From Nissolia schottii (taxonomy: Eukaryota; Streptophyta; Magnoliopsida; Fabales; Fabaceae): 64,000 bases of DNA. Shown piece after piece: positions 1-12,180 of this stretch (position 1 is the first letter of the stretch; every line of letters starts with the position of its first letter). The notes under the pieces were generated by a model that ran no database searches, was not told where the DNA came from, and saw only the letters and a program-made list of their open reading frames with translations. The stretch covers positions 183,078 to 247,077 of the forward strand of contig QANU01055854.1 of NCBI GenBank assembly GCA_003254905.1, read 5' to 3'. A program made the translations under genes and the position numbers.

Positions 1-340
1 AAAATTTATTATCCTATGGTTTTCTGGTTAAAATATCCTCATTATTGTAATAGACAATGTGGAAGTAATGGGTTTCCGTTATTTTGATTCTTGAATTGAT
101 CGATCAGTATGTAAGTTCATAACTCATTTTGGAACTTCACAAGTTCTTAAGTAAAATTATATTAATGCATAATCAACAGCTCACAAATTTGGAATATACC
201 TTGCTGTAAAATTGGTATCAATACATGCTGATGTATTTATATATACATATTTTCAATTGTAGCAATTCTCGAGTAGTTTGTAGCTTCTCTACTGTCTTAG
301 TCCTGTGCTAAAAATTCTGTAGATATCTTTACTTTTGTAG
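1..340 (+). other. Probable 5'-UTR intron of the GAMYB-like gene
   Basis: This AT-rich stretch has no coding potential and ends in a pyrimidine-rich run followed by a TAG acceptor at 338-340. The next bases lead directly into the MYB start codon at 355. It is therefore best read as the 3' part of an intron in the 5' untranslated region, with the first exon outside the window. That GAMYB genes often have such leader introns is family knowledge; here only the acceptor is visible. Confidence 0.5.
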
Positions 341-354
341 GCACATTGAGAGCC

Positions 355-2792
355 ATGAGTAGCATGACGAGTGGGGGTGATGCTCGGAAAATATCCAAGG
401 GCCGCCGCTCATCATTATCAGTTGAAGAAGCTAGTAGTGGAAGTAACTTGGGAGGAGATGGTCTTTTAAAGAAAGGCCCTTGGACATCAGCAGAGGATGC
501 AATTTTGGTAGAATATGTCAAGAAGCACGGAGAGGGAAATTGGAATGCTGTTCAAAGGCATTCAGGACTTGCCCGATGTGGGAAAAGCTGCCGTTTACGA
601 TGGGCAAATCATTTGAGACCAGATTTGAAAAAGGGGGCATTTACTGAAGATGAAGAACGCCGAATCATTGAGCTCCATGCTAAGATGGGAAACAAATGGG
701 CTCGAATGGCTGCAGAGGTTTGTAGTAATATAACTTCTTTGAATGTTTTGTCGTAGTATATTATGCTCATGTTTAGCTAGGTTATACAAGATGCTCATCC
801 ACACAGTGGTTTGCATCTGATGTCTTTGCTTTGTGACATGGGGAAGAAGTAGAGACTAAAGATGAAATTGTGGTATGGACAATGCTGTATTAATAGAATA
901 TAAACATATCTGCAAATAATGGAAGCTCCTGACTCCTAGAAACTATAAATTATTATTGGGATTTTGATGTGATTGATATACTCCCAGCCTTTATTGCCAT
1001 CAATGCATCATTCCTTCTCAGGTACTTAACTCATTCTGCTTGATGCTTGCAAATCTATTGTTGGCCTCTTGGGCAATGCAATTTTCCTTGGGATTTGTGT
1101 GGGCATTGTGAATTTAGTGTGGTAATGTTATTGCAATGTCTTGTCATTTTATAACTTTGGGCACTATTGACTGTATTATTTAAGGCCATGTGTGATGCCA
1201 CTTTAATGGTGAATTAATTAGTAGTACTACATCACTTTTTGATTCATTCTCACTGATGGAGATTTCTTTTTTGATATTTCTTATCAAGGACTTGTGAGGT
1301 TATATGAATATTATGTTAATTTTATTATTCTAATGACAAATAAATTACCTGTTACCAAAACTAGACATTATTTGAATTGCGTGGAAGAGCCTATTGAATT
1401 GTTTCCTCCTCTCAATCCTTACCGCTAAATACCAAGTGAAATCTTTTAGTGCAAACTTTCTGAAGTTATAAAAATTAAAGAAGACATGTTTAGTGCAACA
1501 TGTTTTTGGCATAAAGTTAATAAAGAAGACTTGTCTGACTTCATGTTCATGAAACTATCTTTTGGTGTTATCCTAGTTTTGCTCTACAAAAGCCACATGT
1601 GATTCTCAATCAGAAAATCATGGCCCATGGCTCCCTTTGTTCTGCAATCTCTTTTCGATGATGAAATAATCATTAGATTCTTTTGTCATCAAGAAAGGAA
1701 AAGAATGAATACTATAGGGACCCACATACTATCTTGGAAACTGACTTGTCCAGTCACTATTTTGTCATCTTTGCTTATATTTCCTTTGTCAATCACTGTT
1801 CTTTGAGTCTCATTTATAATATAAATTATAGGCAGGAATTATGTTGATTCAAAATATCTAATAGCAGAAGCTATAAATTCATATATTCAGTTTGTGGTTT
1901 AGCATTTATGACCTGATATCATCAGTCTTGGATTTCTTTTTTGTTTCATGTTAATAAGAAATTAATTTATAAGCTAAATTATTGTGCTGAAATTTAATAC
2001 AGCAACAACACCGAATTTTCATAAATAATAGAAGATCTTTTTCGTCATTCTAATTTCTTACAAGTTAGCATTTTTTGTTTTGTGAAACTCTTCACTAGTA
2101 AACAGCGAATTGGGATAAAACACAACACTAAAAAGAGAAGAAAAATTTCATATTAAAACCTGCCATTCATTGCTTAATGTAAAACCTGCCATTCATCCTT
2201 AAGCATGTTTTTTAAACAAGGCCCCCCAACTTAGAAGGAAAAGAATGAAAAATGCAGCAAAAGTGGTAGGTGGGTACCTTTCCAGCATTAATTTTGCATT
2301 AAATAAAGCCTTTTTTTTTTAATTATATAAATTTGTTCGTCAATAAAGACATGACTATTTGCCTTAGGGTAAATATACCTACAATTGCACCACCTTCAGC
2401 AGTAATCATGAGTCCATTAAACAGGCAATTGAAATTAATATCTGAAGTAGCCACCAATAGTAAAACAAAATTTTCAAATAAAATTTTCTAGTTAATAGTT
2501 AAACTTTATGCACTTAAGTTTGTTCCTTTGACTCAATATGGCCATTGCATAGCAAAATATTTAATATTTTGGAGAACTGTAGTGAAGTATGAAATGTACA
2601 GCATAAAGTATGAACAAGTTAGTGCTGAATTAACTTTTATCCGCACGTTGATAGCCTGGATTGAATTTGCTCTCTGCATATATTATGGGATGTAAAGATT
2701 ACCTTTGTGTACGGTGTGCCCTTATATTATCCATAGTTTCTGCAATGCAATTTTTTATTTCACTGTTATTTTCTTAATTAATTATTATTTTC

Positions 2793-2823
<31 letters not shown>

Positions 2824-4382
2824 TTCCCTTATAAAGACATGATCTGTGTAAATGTTGAAAACTTTGGTAGGATAACATTTAAATTTGATGCCTCCATGAA
2901 TTTTTTCTAAATCCACAAACTTGAATGGAGAAATGTGGAAGGAAAATGTGTAGTTTTAAAACTGGAAGTGCAATAACATTTGTTAAGTGCTGTGTGTCAC
3001 TGAGCTCATTGTGTTTTTTGCATTTTCAATTTTGGGTATTTGCTTTTGTGTTCATTCCCTTTCTTTGTTTCAGTTGCCTGGACGCACAGATAACGAGATC
3101 AAGAACTACTGGAACACAAGAATTAAAAGAATGCAACGAGCTGGTTTACCAATCTACCCACCTGATGTATGCCTTCGGGTATTGAATGGCAATCAAGAAA
3201 TTCTGAATGTTGGAACCTTGACAGATGGAGCCAACCAGCATGAAGATCCCTCACAGACTGACAATTTTGATGTACCGGATATAGACTACATGAAATTCAA
3301 ACTTCGTCAGGGTCTATCTTACGGACCATCAATTTTTGATTTACCTGAAAGCAGCATGTTTGAACAAAGTTTGGACTCGTCCCACAATTATAATTTCACA
3401 CTCCCAGTGATGCATCCTCCAAAGCGCCTTCGAGAATCAGATCTGCTATACGGCAGTTTGGACAGTTGTGTCAATAGTGGTATCCCAGTTTTTGATCAGT
3501 ATGGCCATTACAATTGTGAGAAAATATCTGACCAAACGAGGTTGTCTTCTCCATGTGATCCTATTCTTAACACCATTGGTGATGACATTCATGGCAGCCA
3601 TGCCACTTTAAATGGCAATACCTCTTCTTCTGTGCCCTTGTATGGGGCCATGAAGTTGGAGCTCCCTTCACTCCAATATTTAGAAACTCAACAAGGTAGT
3701 TGGGGCGCGCCTGGTTCCCCTCTTCCTTCTCTTGAGTCCGTTGATACGTTGATTCAGTCTCCTCCAGCTGAGCATTTTCTGTCAGATCCTGTTTCTCCCC
3801 AAAGCAGTGGATTGCTGGAAGCGATAATCTACAAGCAGAAGAGTTTAAAAGTCTCGAATAATAATTCATTGCAAGGGACAGATGATAATCATGTTCCCCT
3901 TGAAGTTGTCAAGAGTTCAAACTTGAATATGTGTAATTCGGAATGGGAAGAACAAGGGGGGCCAAATTCCCCCTTAGGTCAGTCTGCTGCTTCAGTTCTA
4001 ACTGACTATACTCCTATTAGCATGTGCTCGGTGGATGGGCCCCAATCAGTTGAAACTACTCAGGGTTAGCACATTATTCAATCCCATTTAATTGTAATTT
4101 AATTGTAAATGTGGACTATGCACTTATATTTAAGTGAGTTTCATGAATAAATTGTGTTCTTGTTTGGCAGATCATGATATTAAGCATGATGAACTAGGCA
4201 CACAGTTCCCAGCTTACTGTTCCAGGAAGAAAGAAAACATGGATCAAATAGACTTCACAAGGCCTGATGCTGTACTTGATTGGGGTTGGTTTGGGAATAG
4301 CGCAGAGTATGGCAAGGATCAATCTGTTCTAAAAGATGCCTTAGATGCACTTCTAGGTGAAGATAGCCATGGTCATCTCTAG
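355..4382 (+). CDS. GAMYB: GAMYB-like R2R3-MYB transcription factor (MYB33/MYB65 type)
   Basis: Three coding exons, 355-717, 3074-4064 and 4171-4382, splice at GT-AG sites into a 521-residue protein, the length usual for MYB33-type proteins. R2 covers about residues 40-90 (GPWTSAEDAILVEYVKKHG) and R3 about 92-143, ending in TDNEIKNYWNTRIKR. R3 is split by the 2.36-kb intron, and the downstream LPIYPP block is typical of GAMYBs. The ATG at 355 is chosen because it opens MSSMTSGG just after the acceptor at 340; an in-frame TTG at 346 is not a plausible start. Exon 2 of the coding region carries a miR159 complementary site. The last exon encodes the conserved acidic end around DWGWFGNSAEYGKDQ. 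In other plants GAMYBs act in the nucleus downstream of gibberellin in anthers, seeds and programmed cell death; this role is inferred from the family. Confidence 0.93.
718..3073 (+). other. Large intron within the R3 repeat of the MYB gene
   Basis: This 2356-bp intron has a GTTTGT donor and a TTTCAG acceptor. It is AT-rich and no second gene is seen in it. It holds a pure (TA)n microsatellite of about 24 bp at 2799-2822. Confidence 0.85.
2799..2822. repeat. (TA)n microsatellite
   Basis: Twelve uninterrupted TA units lie in the long intron of the MYB gene. Length is likely to vary between accessions. Confidence 0.95.
3657..3677 (+). promoter_or_regulatory. miR159 target site in the GAMYB-like coding region
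   Basis: The sense strand contains GAGCTCCCTTCA (3659-3670) followed by CTCCAAT, and it encodes ELPSLQY. This matches the known miR159 site of MYB33-type mRNAs except for one C (position 3671) where the usual site has T. Pairing across the expected cleavage region is intact, so post-transcriptional control by miR159 is likely. The site is read directly; the regulation is inferred from the family. Confidence 0.9.
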
Positions 4383-5156
4383 CAACTGGGTTGTGTAGTG
4401 TTTGATCATGAGATAACTTGTTTTATTTGTCAGCATTCTAAAGACTATTATTAGGTCATGGAATTTGTATTCTCAGTCACGTTTAGAACCTTTAGGTATG
4501 ATCCATTAGAGTCAGCAATGTCAGATACGTTTTTCTTTTTCTTTTTCTTTTCTTTTCTATCTCATGTTATTTTACATGATGCTGATATTTGAAGAGCGGT
4601 GTTTGACCTTTTTCGATTGCCAAGCTTTACTTGACCATGTCTAGGGTTCACTTTGTTCCTACTGGTTTGTGATTTATGTTGTCTTGAATTTGAATAGCGC
4701 AGCTACAAATGTTTAAGAAGTGCATTTTATGGGTAATGCCTTTAGCTTTGGTAGCATCTATTTGGCTTCGTTTGAAATTGACACCAATTGATTTATTTAT
4801 GTAACAGTATTTATGTCTCGTGATTTCACAGGTTTCATTTTCATTTTGCCTTATTTTAATTGATGTTTTTTCTTTTTATGTTTCTTATTTCTGTACCCAT
4901 GTTTTTATAAGAGTATTAATATTTCTTTATATTTCAACGATCATTATTTATTTTTAAATTTAAAATAATAAGTATTTAGAGTTGTTGGAACATGTGACTG
5001 ATGGGGGTATTGGAATAATGTCTTTTTTTATATATTATTTTCTCATTATCTTTTTAAGAATAAAACATGTGTTATTTCATTTATTTTAAATTAAAATGTG
5101 TTTGTTGCAATGAAACCTATTACAAACTCTCTTAATAGTAACTTCAAAAAACCAAC
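4383..5156 (+). other. 3' UTR and downstream flank of the MYB gene
   Basis: No open frame is seen. The first few hundred bases are the likely 3' UTR, including a TTTTTCTTTTTC-rich tract near 4530-4556. The rest is AT-rich intergenic DNA. Confidence 0.6.
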
Positions 5157-5325
5157 GGGGGTTGGTCCAAGTGGTAAGCGGCTTGGTATCGCTTAAGCAA
5201 GGTCCCAAGTTCGAGACCTTGTGGACACAGTTATCCCTGCTGGGAGACTCATCCACCATAGCCAGGTGCGCAACCTGGGTCGACCCGGATTAGTCAAGGC
5301 AAAGCCTTGGNTTACAATTAAAGAT
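5157..5325 (+). repeat. tRNA-derived SINE (copy 1)
   Basis: A pol III A box (TTGGTCCAAGTGG) is followed about 34 nt later by a B box (AAGTTCGAGACC). This is tRNA-like spacing, but there is no tRNA fold or anticodon arm, and a tRNA-unrelated body follows. The body segments GGTGCGCAACC and GATTAGTCAAGGC recur in inverted orientation at 42466-42578, so this is a dispersed family and not a tRNA gene. The 3' end is blurred by the ambiguous base at 5311. Confidence 0.8.
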
Positions 5326-5459
5326 ATAAAAAATTCAATATGTATGTATGGATAAAATAATATTCTTTATACATTATATTTTTTAAGATAGAATTATTTT
5401 ATATTCTTGATAAAAATTTTTGTTTAGTTTGATGTGGAGTATAGTTGCGATAACTAAAC

Positions 5460-7229
5460 CAGAAAACAATCCTCAGTATGGAATTATCACAGAAACAGGG
5501 TAAAATAGTTCAACAGAAACAGTAGCGATGTAATTAAGGGAACACAAGCTTGTGCAGGGGGAAAACACTAATGGTCCATGGACTCCATGATATACCTGCA
5601 AGTAATCAAGGAATTGGAATACATTAGCAAGAACTACATGAGAAGCACAAAGAGAAATATCAGGTGAGGTGAGGTGAGGTGATTCAGATTATACCAATGC
5701 CTAATTATTCCTTCAGCTCACAAATTAAAGACCCTTTTGCCTTCCATTGGCTTCATAATATCTCCTCCGCCATTGAAAATAACCTTGTCCTCAAGGTTGA
5801 GAGATGGATAGTGTACTTTCATAGTGGCTGTGTCCTCCCATGCAGCTTCCTCTTTAGACAAGCCTTCCCATTGTACCATAACTTGCGGCGTGTCTGTCAA
5901 CCCCCATTTTTGTAAGAATTTGTTCATCTAACACGACCACTGGTGTCAATATCGGTCCTTGCTCAATTGATTGTAGGGGAAGTGGAATGTAGGGAGTTGA
6001 CGATGTTCCAGTAAAAGGCTTAAGTGAAATAGTGTTGCCACTCTAGCCATGGTTCTTTTAATACCATCATGTCCCCCAGTCAGACAAGTATGAAATTCTT
6101 GTAGAATTTGATGCTTGAGTTAGTCATTTGCCGATATTAGTACTCTCCTTTGCAAATACAAGAAAGAGGTTATCTCTGATTGTATAGTTCTGCCATTCAG
6201 TTTCTGTACAAGACTTAAGAGTAGATTGAGGTTGGCTCCATGCCATATACAAAGCTCTTGATAGGGAATCCGCATCTTGCTTGTCCAAGTAAATAGTGTT
6301 GAAACTTGGCTATTGCTTCTGTTATTGCAAAAAGTTCTTTGACGTAAGCACCTTTGTTTTGCACTCTAGCAGACATTTTCTTGGAAATATAGGCGATTGG
6401 GTGTCCTTTCTGGCTGAGGACTGCTCCTATGCCCAACCCCTTGGCATCAGTTTCTAGAACAAACTTCTGAGTGAAGTCTGCGAGCGCCAGTACAGGCCTG
6501 GTTGCCATTGCCATCTGCAAATGCTTCATGGCTGCTTCTGCTTTTTCTGACTAGGAGAAAGAATCTTTCTTTAATAAATCTGTGAGTGGTGCTCCTATAG
6601 TCGCATAGCCTTTGATAAACCTCCTATAGTTGCCCGTGCCCGAAAAAGTCTGTCAATTGTTTGATATTTGTGGGGGCCTGCCAATTAATCACAGCCTCAA
6701 CTTTCTGTATGTCCATAACTACCCCTTTAGCTGACACCATAAGGCCTAAATATTCAATCTCAGGACCAAATGAGCATTTAGACAACTTAGCAAATAACTT
6801 GTGTTGCTGTAATAGTTGTAGAATAGTGGCTACATGATAGAGATGCAATTTCCATGTAGGGCTATAAACGTGTCATCGAAGAATACAAGGACATATTTCC
6901 TCAATTAATCAGAAAAAAAACATTGTTCATCAGTGACTGAAATGTTGAAGGTGCATTTGTTAGACCAAAAGACATAACCAGCCATTCATATAGTCCTTGA
7001 TGTGTCATAAAAGTAGTCTTAAATCTATCTGCTGGTTGCGCTAATATCTGGTGGTAACTAGACTGTAAGTCTAGTTTTGAAAAGAATTTAGCACCATGCA
7101 ACTCACCAAGTAATTCATCTATTGTAGGCATTGGAAACTTATCTTTTTTATTGTGATGGCATTTAAGGCTTGATAATCTGTGCAGAAGCGCCATGTATCG
7201 TCCTTCTTCTTAACCAGAAGGATTTGTGT
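5460..7229 (-). mobile_element. Decayed Ty3/gypsy retrotransposon, chromovirus-like pol remnant
   Basis: Reading the minus strand from 7229 downward gives the RT start ([20 protein letters not shown], then a frameshift), [15 protein letters not shown], the catalytic FFDD motif near 6870-6890, the thumb (LAKLSKCSFG...YLGLMVS) and RNase H (FVLETDAKGLGIGAVL, 6529-6290). At 5927-5718 it gives the end of a chromodomain (VMVQWEGLSKEEAAWED). The roughly 290 bp between RNase H and the chromodomain cannot hold an integrase core, so an internal deletion is evident. Frameshifts and stops show it is dead. A short (GGTGA)n run lies at about 5664-5681. Confidence 0.88.
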
Positions 7230-8574
7230 TATTGGCTAAACTATGTGAACTGGTCTGAACAGATCCAATTTCAATTGGGTGTTATGGACTTAGATCTAGC
7301 ATTGATTATGGATGAAAAGCCGACAACCATCACTGAGACTAGTACAGATGCTGAAAAGTCTCTTTATGAAGCTTGGGATCGGTCTAATAGGCTGTGTTTA
7401 CACTTGATGAGGATGACAATGGTTGAAAATGTTAAGCCATCAATGCCTAAAACAGAAAATGCAAAGGAATTCATGATGAATGTTAGGGAATATTTGCTAT
7501 CAGACATAATTGACAATTCTATTGCGAGTAACCTAATGATTGAATTGACAAATAAAAAGTTTGATTGGTCTCAATCAATTCATGATCATGTGATGGGAAT
7601 GACAAATCTAGCAGCAAAGCTGAAATCTATGAGAATGGAAGTGAGTGAGTTCTTTCTTATACAATTCATCATGAACTCTCTTCCTCTTGAGTTTGGTTAG
7701 TTCCAGGTGAATTATTACACCCTTAAGAAAAAAATGGAACTTTCAAGAAATTAAGGCCATGTTGGTTCAAGAGGAAGGGAGGCTGAAGAAAATGAAAAGT
7801 CACTCTCTTCGTCTCACATTTCATGAATGAGCAAGTAGCAACAAGGCCAAGCCGAGTAAGAAGGGCAAGAAGAAGGATAAAACCTCCTTGAAGGTTAATG
7901 AAGATCAAATCCATAAGGAGTAGAAATGTTTTTTTTCTATAAGAAGGTTGGGCATTACAAGAAAGATTGTTTAAAAAGAAAGAAATGGTTCAAAAAGAAA
8001 GGTATTTACTATATTTCTATAAATTTTGAATCAAATCTTATTGAAGTGCCTAATAATACTTGGTGGTTAGATTCCGGTGCAACTACTCATGTGTCACATA
8101 TTATGCAGGGATTCCTTACAATCCAGGCCATAAGTGAAATTGAAAAGTTCTTATATATGGGAAATAGAAAGAAGGCACGAATAGAAGGAATTCAGACTTA
8201 TAGTTTTTTGGACACTAGCTGTTTTTAGATCTAGAAAAGTGTTTTTATGTTCCTGTTTGTGCTAGAAATTTAATTTCTTTTGGAATGTTGGATAATGTAG
8301 GTTTTAACTTTAAGATTGGACATGATGTATAAACACATCGACTATTATGGCTTTGGTATTCTAGTTGATGGTTTAAATTGTTTCAATCTTGATGTTGATT
8401 TTACTGAATCCCTATTTCATGTTGAGCATGATGCTAGTAACAAATGTAATGCACATAGAGAAGTTTATGCTTTCTTGTGGCATTAAGTGTTAGGTCATAT
8501 ATTCAAAGAAAGGATGTTAAGATTAACGAAAAGTAAAATCTTACCTTAATTGGATTTTAATGACTTGGATATAT
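7225..8574 (+). mobile_element. Decayed Ty1/copia retrotransposon, gag to protease
   Basis: A frame from about 7230 encodes a UBN2-type copia gag starting LNYVNWSEQIQFQLGVMDLD, missing the usual first residues. After several stops there is a CCHC zinc knuckle in which the second cysteine is tyrosine (CFFYKKVGHYKKDC, 7929-7970). The aspartic protease signature WWLDSGATTHVS follows near 8061-8096. The copy runs in the opposite direction to the gypsy relic it abuts and disappears into the assembly gap, so integrase and RT may be hidden or absent. Confidence 0.87.
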
Positions 8575-9000
8575 NNNNNNNNNNNNNNNNNNNNNNNNNN
8601 NNNNNNNNNNNNNNNNNNNNNNNNNNNNNNNNNNNNNNNNNNNNNNNNNNNNNNNNNNNNNNNNNNNNNNNNNNNNNNNNNNNNNNNNNNNNNNNNNNNN
8701 NNNNNNNNNNNNNNNNNNNNNNNNNNNNNNNNNNNNNNNNNNNNNNNNNNNNNNNNNNNNNNNNNNNNNNNNNNNNNNNNNNNNNNNNNNNNNNNNNNNN
8801 NNNNNNNNNNNNNNNNNNNNNNNNNNNNNNNNNNNNNNNNNNNNNNNNNNNNNNNNNNNNNNNNNNNNNNNNNNNNNNNNNNNNNNNNNNNNNNNNNNNN
8901 NNNNNNNNNNNNNNNNNNNNNNNNNNNNNNNNNNNNNNNNNNNNNNNNNNNNNNNNNNNNNNNNNNNNNNNNNNNNNNNNNNNNNNNNNNNNNNNNNNNN
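8575..9000. other. Assembly gap (426 N)
   Basis: The run of N separates the copia relic from the C2H2 gene. Open frames reported across it are artefacts. Confidence 0.99.
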
Positions 9001-9197
9001 CCCTTCCGTTGAGAGGACCAAGTTCAAAACATGAATCCTCCACAGCAAGCCAATGAAACCATGAGAGTATCAATTCAAAGAAACACCATCAAAAGGGTCG
9101 GCCACGCAGAGCATCAAATTTTCCTTCACAAAGAAATGCATCTAGATTCATGAAAAAGAAAAGGGGTTGAAAAGAACTGTTGCTGGTAATACTACTA

Positions 9198-9813
9198 CTA
9201 CAACCCATCGTTTTTGTGGGTGCCCCTCTTTTTGTGGACCTTCCAGCCACAGCCAGACAAGGCCTGACACAAATTAGTGACGAATTCTTCATTGCCAAAT
9301 CGTTCTTCGCCGACGGCTTTCTTGCAGCAGGATTGCAGACCTGTTCTCTTTCTACGAGGAGTCAAGGCCGCCTTCTCTAGCTCTTCTTCTCTCTGCTGCG
9401 GCTGATTTCGATAATGTACTCTGATATGCCCTCCCAATGCTCTTCCACTGTTGAATTCTCTGTCACAGTAGCGGCAAACCCTTTTAGTTTCAGGGAGCAC
9501 TTCACTATCATTGTTAATGTTGCTGCTGCTGTTAGTAATACCCGGACCTGCTTGCTGCTGCTTCTGCTGCTGAGGCGCTGCAGCAGCAGAATCGTTCTCC
9601 AATTCACGTGGATGTCTTCTCTTCTTAGGAGGCCAAATCATTTCTGTGCCAAAAGAGGAACACACAAAGAAGCAATATTTCTATGCATGAGGATACAAAT
9701 CAAGTGAGGTTTTAAAGAAAAAGGTATGTGCACGTACCTGCTGCAATATTAATTAAATAACTTTGGAGGGTATGGGTCTGTTGTGCCTTCTTGGAGATGT
9801 TCAAGGGAATCAT
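9198..9813 (-). CDS. Small single-finger C2H2 zinc-finger protein
   Basis: Exon 1 (9813-9738) and exon 2 (9643-9198) join across a 94-bp GT-AG intron in matching phase, giving 173 residues from an ATG at 9813. A second in-frame ATG at 9641, just after the acceptor, would give 116 codons less the leader, so the start is uncertain. A CT-rich tract directly upstream of 9813 looks like a 5' UTR. The protein has a basic PPKKRRHPRE stretch, poly-A and poly-Q runs, and one finger, CRYCDREFNSGRALGGHIRVH (C-x2-C-x12-H-x3-H). The RALGGH form resembles the first finger of plant ZAT-type C1 proteins, but no second finger follows. It is probably a nuclear DNA-binding protein; targets are unknown. The decayed retroelements and gap lie just downstream. 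Confidence 0.68.
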
Positions 9814-12180
9814 CAACAAAAGAGAGAGAGAGAGAAGTGATAAGGAAATTCCAAGACTCAAGTCAAGAGTGATCAGAAATGGAAGTGCATGTTCAGATAA
9901 ATATAAGTGAGAGCAGGGAAGAGAAGAGAGAAATAGAGATAATGCAATTGGCATAAAATTTGATTGTTCTTTGATCATTCATTGAAGGATTTATTGTTCC
10001 TTTGGAAAAAAACGCTGGAGGTGTTTCTTAATTAAAGAAGCTCGATGAAGCTTGAAATGACATGGTGATTATTATGAATGAAGTCATCTATGATCCTCCT
10101 TGGAGGAAAAATTTCTTTCTGCCTAAAGTATATTGGCTTTTAAAACTAAGCATACAAGAGAAAGAACATGAGTGATGGAAGAATGAACTGTGGATATGTA
10201 CATGGGAGGAAAAGAAAAGCTTACTCCGTGAAGATATAAGAATTTCTCTTATGATAATGGGTCAAATTGTAGCAACAACCTTAATGTTGGGTATTTATTG
10301 CACATAAATTCTTAAATACTTTTATCTTAAAAAAAGAGGTCACACTCTCTTTCATAAATAATTTAACATTGCCTATTCATTAATTGTTATTAAGATTAGT
10401 TTTTGTTAACTACTATTGTATAAATAGTTTTTACACAATCATCTAATCATACGTCATCACATCAATAAAAATGTTTATCTCTTATAAAATATTATATTAA
10501 AAGGAAATTTTTTTTATCTTAATGAATTTTTCCTTTATAGAATTTTTAACGAAATAGTTACATCTATGAATATATTGTACTTTTTTTTCTTTATTAAGAT
10601 TTTTTTTTCAATGGATTATTTTAGTAAGATTTTAATGAGACATATCTCTAATGAACATCCAAAGGGAACATTACAAAATATTAAAAAATGAATTTCATTA
10701 TCATAATTTGGATAGGATCTAATTATATTAAATTTATTATTTTATTATATTTTTCCCTGTATATCTCACCATTTATTCTATAAATGAGACTCTCAATAAT
10801 AAAATTCTGTCTTTGCTCTCTTCTTTCTCTATTGCTTTATTATTATTATGAACAATATTACTTTCAATGATGAGTTATTAAGCATAAAAAAAATTTGAGT
10901 TGGGGAAACTTCATCCATTTATTTGAAAGGCTGGTCGATGAGGCTTGTGAGGAATACAAGTACCCTAAATACTAGTCACGGTTTTGATGGAATTGTGACA
11001 TATTATATAAAATGAATTTATCTTCCAAAAATTAGGACACAAAAGAAAGTGGAAGAGGTGGGAAAATTTATGATTTTTTTTCCTTTTAATTATTGGTTTT
11101 CCCTCCACAAAAACAATAATAATTATTTTTGGTGGAGTTAAAGGATAAATGAGATTTTTTTTCATTAAAGGGGAGACAGACATAGAAAGAATCATGTTTT
11201 TTGTTTAAACTTTTTTCTTTTGGATAACTTTAAAATCAAAATTAGAAAAAAAAAATTCTTATAAAACAAATTATACCTTCAATATTAGTGTGAGGTTGAT
11301 CAAAGTAGTACAGTGATCTTGAATTTGAACCATGGGAATGGAATATTTTTTAAACGAGAGGTTCCTATTACTTACTACAGTTTAATTAAGTTTGGCCAAA
11401 TTATTCACCTTTTGATTAACTAAATTGTAAAAAGTTTAAACATGATATGTAGTGAGAATGAAAAATGTTCTTGCTGAAAGAGTCATATCCTTGCAAGTCA
11501 AATTAAGTTGAATTAGTTGGAAACTTTGTAATAGGACTTAGATGTCACTAATTTCATTGAGACAGAAAAAAAAATGTCTTTTATTATGTAAATATTCAAC
11601 ATTTTATATGCATAAAAAAAAACTACATTTGTTTTATATTTTTAAAGAAACACTAGTATCAAAATAAATAGTTTAATGTTTATAAAAAAAATAGTTTAAC
11701 AATCAATATAATTAAGAGACAAAAATTTCAAAATCTTTGTAAATTTCATTGCAAAACATCAAATGTCTTTGTGATTCTTGTAAACCTTATAATTTTCATG
11801 CCTGAATTTAAGCTTAAAATTTGTTATTTAAAACTAATATTAATATTAATATAAATATATATAGGGTGAGTTTTTTGACGCACTGAGCTAAAACAGGTGC
11901 ATCACGCACCTTATCATCGTAACTAAGTGTATCTTGGACTATGCTTTATTCCAGCGTTGACTTATGTTAAAAATATAGAAACAATTGTGATTTATTAATG
12001 GGGACCAGAGACAGGTTTCATGAGATCTTCAAGCCTGCTCCTGGAAAGTTGCCGCCGACATCAACCTTCTTCATTTTGAGGAATTAATTTAAGAAATCAT
12101 ATGTTTAATTTTCATTCAACAAAGCCATTTTTTTTAGATAAAATAAAATAAATTTAAGAAAAGAGAAAGAAAAAAGAATG
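9814..12180. other. AT-rich intergenic region
   Basis: No gene is supported. The first 200 bp, with an (AG)n run near 9820-9836, are probably promoter and 5' UTR of the minus-strand C2H2 gene. The remainder is AT-rich with many homopolymer runs. Confidence 0.6.

Noticed and set aside
5157..5240. A tRNA gene
   Set aside because: Pol III boxes are present, but there is no acceptor stem or anticodon arm, and the body recurs elsewhere without the boxes; a SINE explains it better.
8546..9073. Open frames of 150-175 codons on both strands
   Set aside because: They consist almost wholly of N from the assembly gap.
9712..9978. Minus-strand frame of 88 codons rich in Leu and Ser as a separate membrane protein
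   Set aside because: It overlaps the CT-rich leader and first exon of the C2H2 gene; the hydrophobic run reflects the CT tract.
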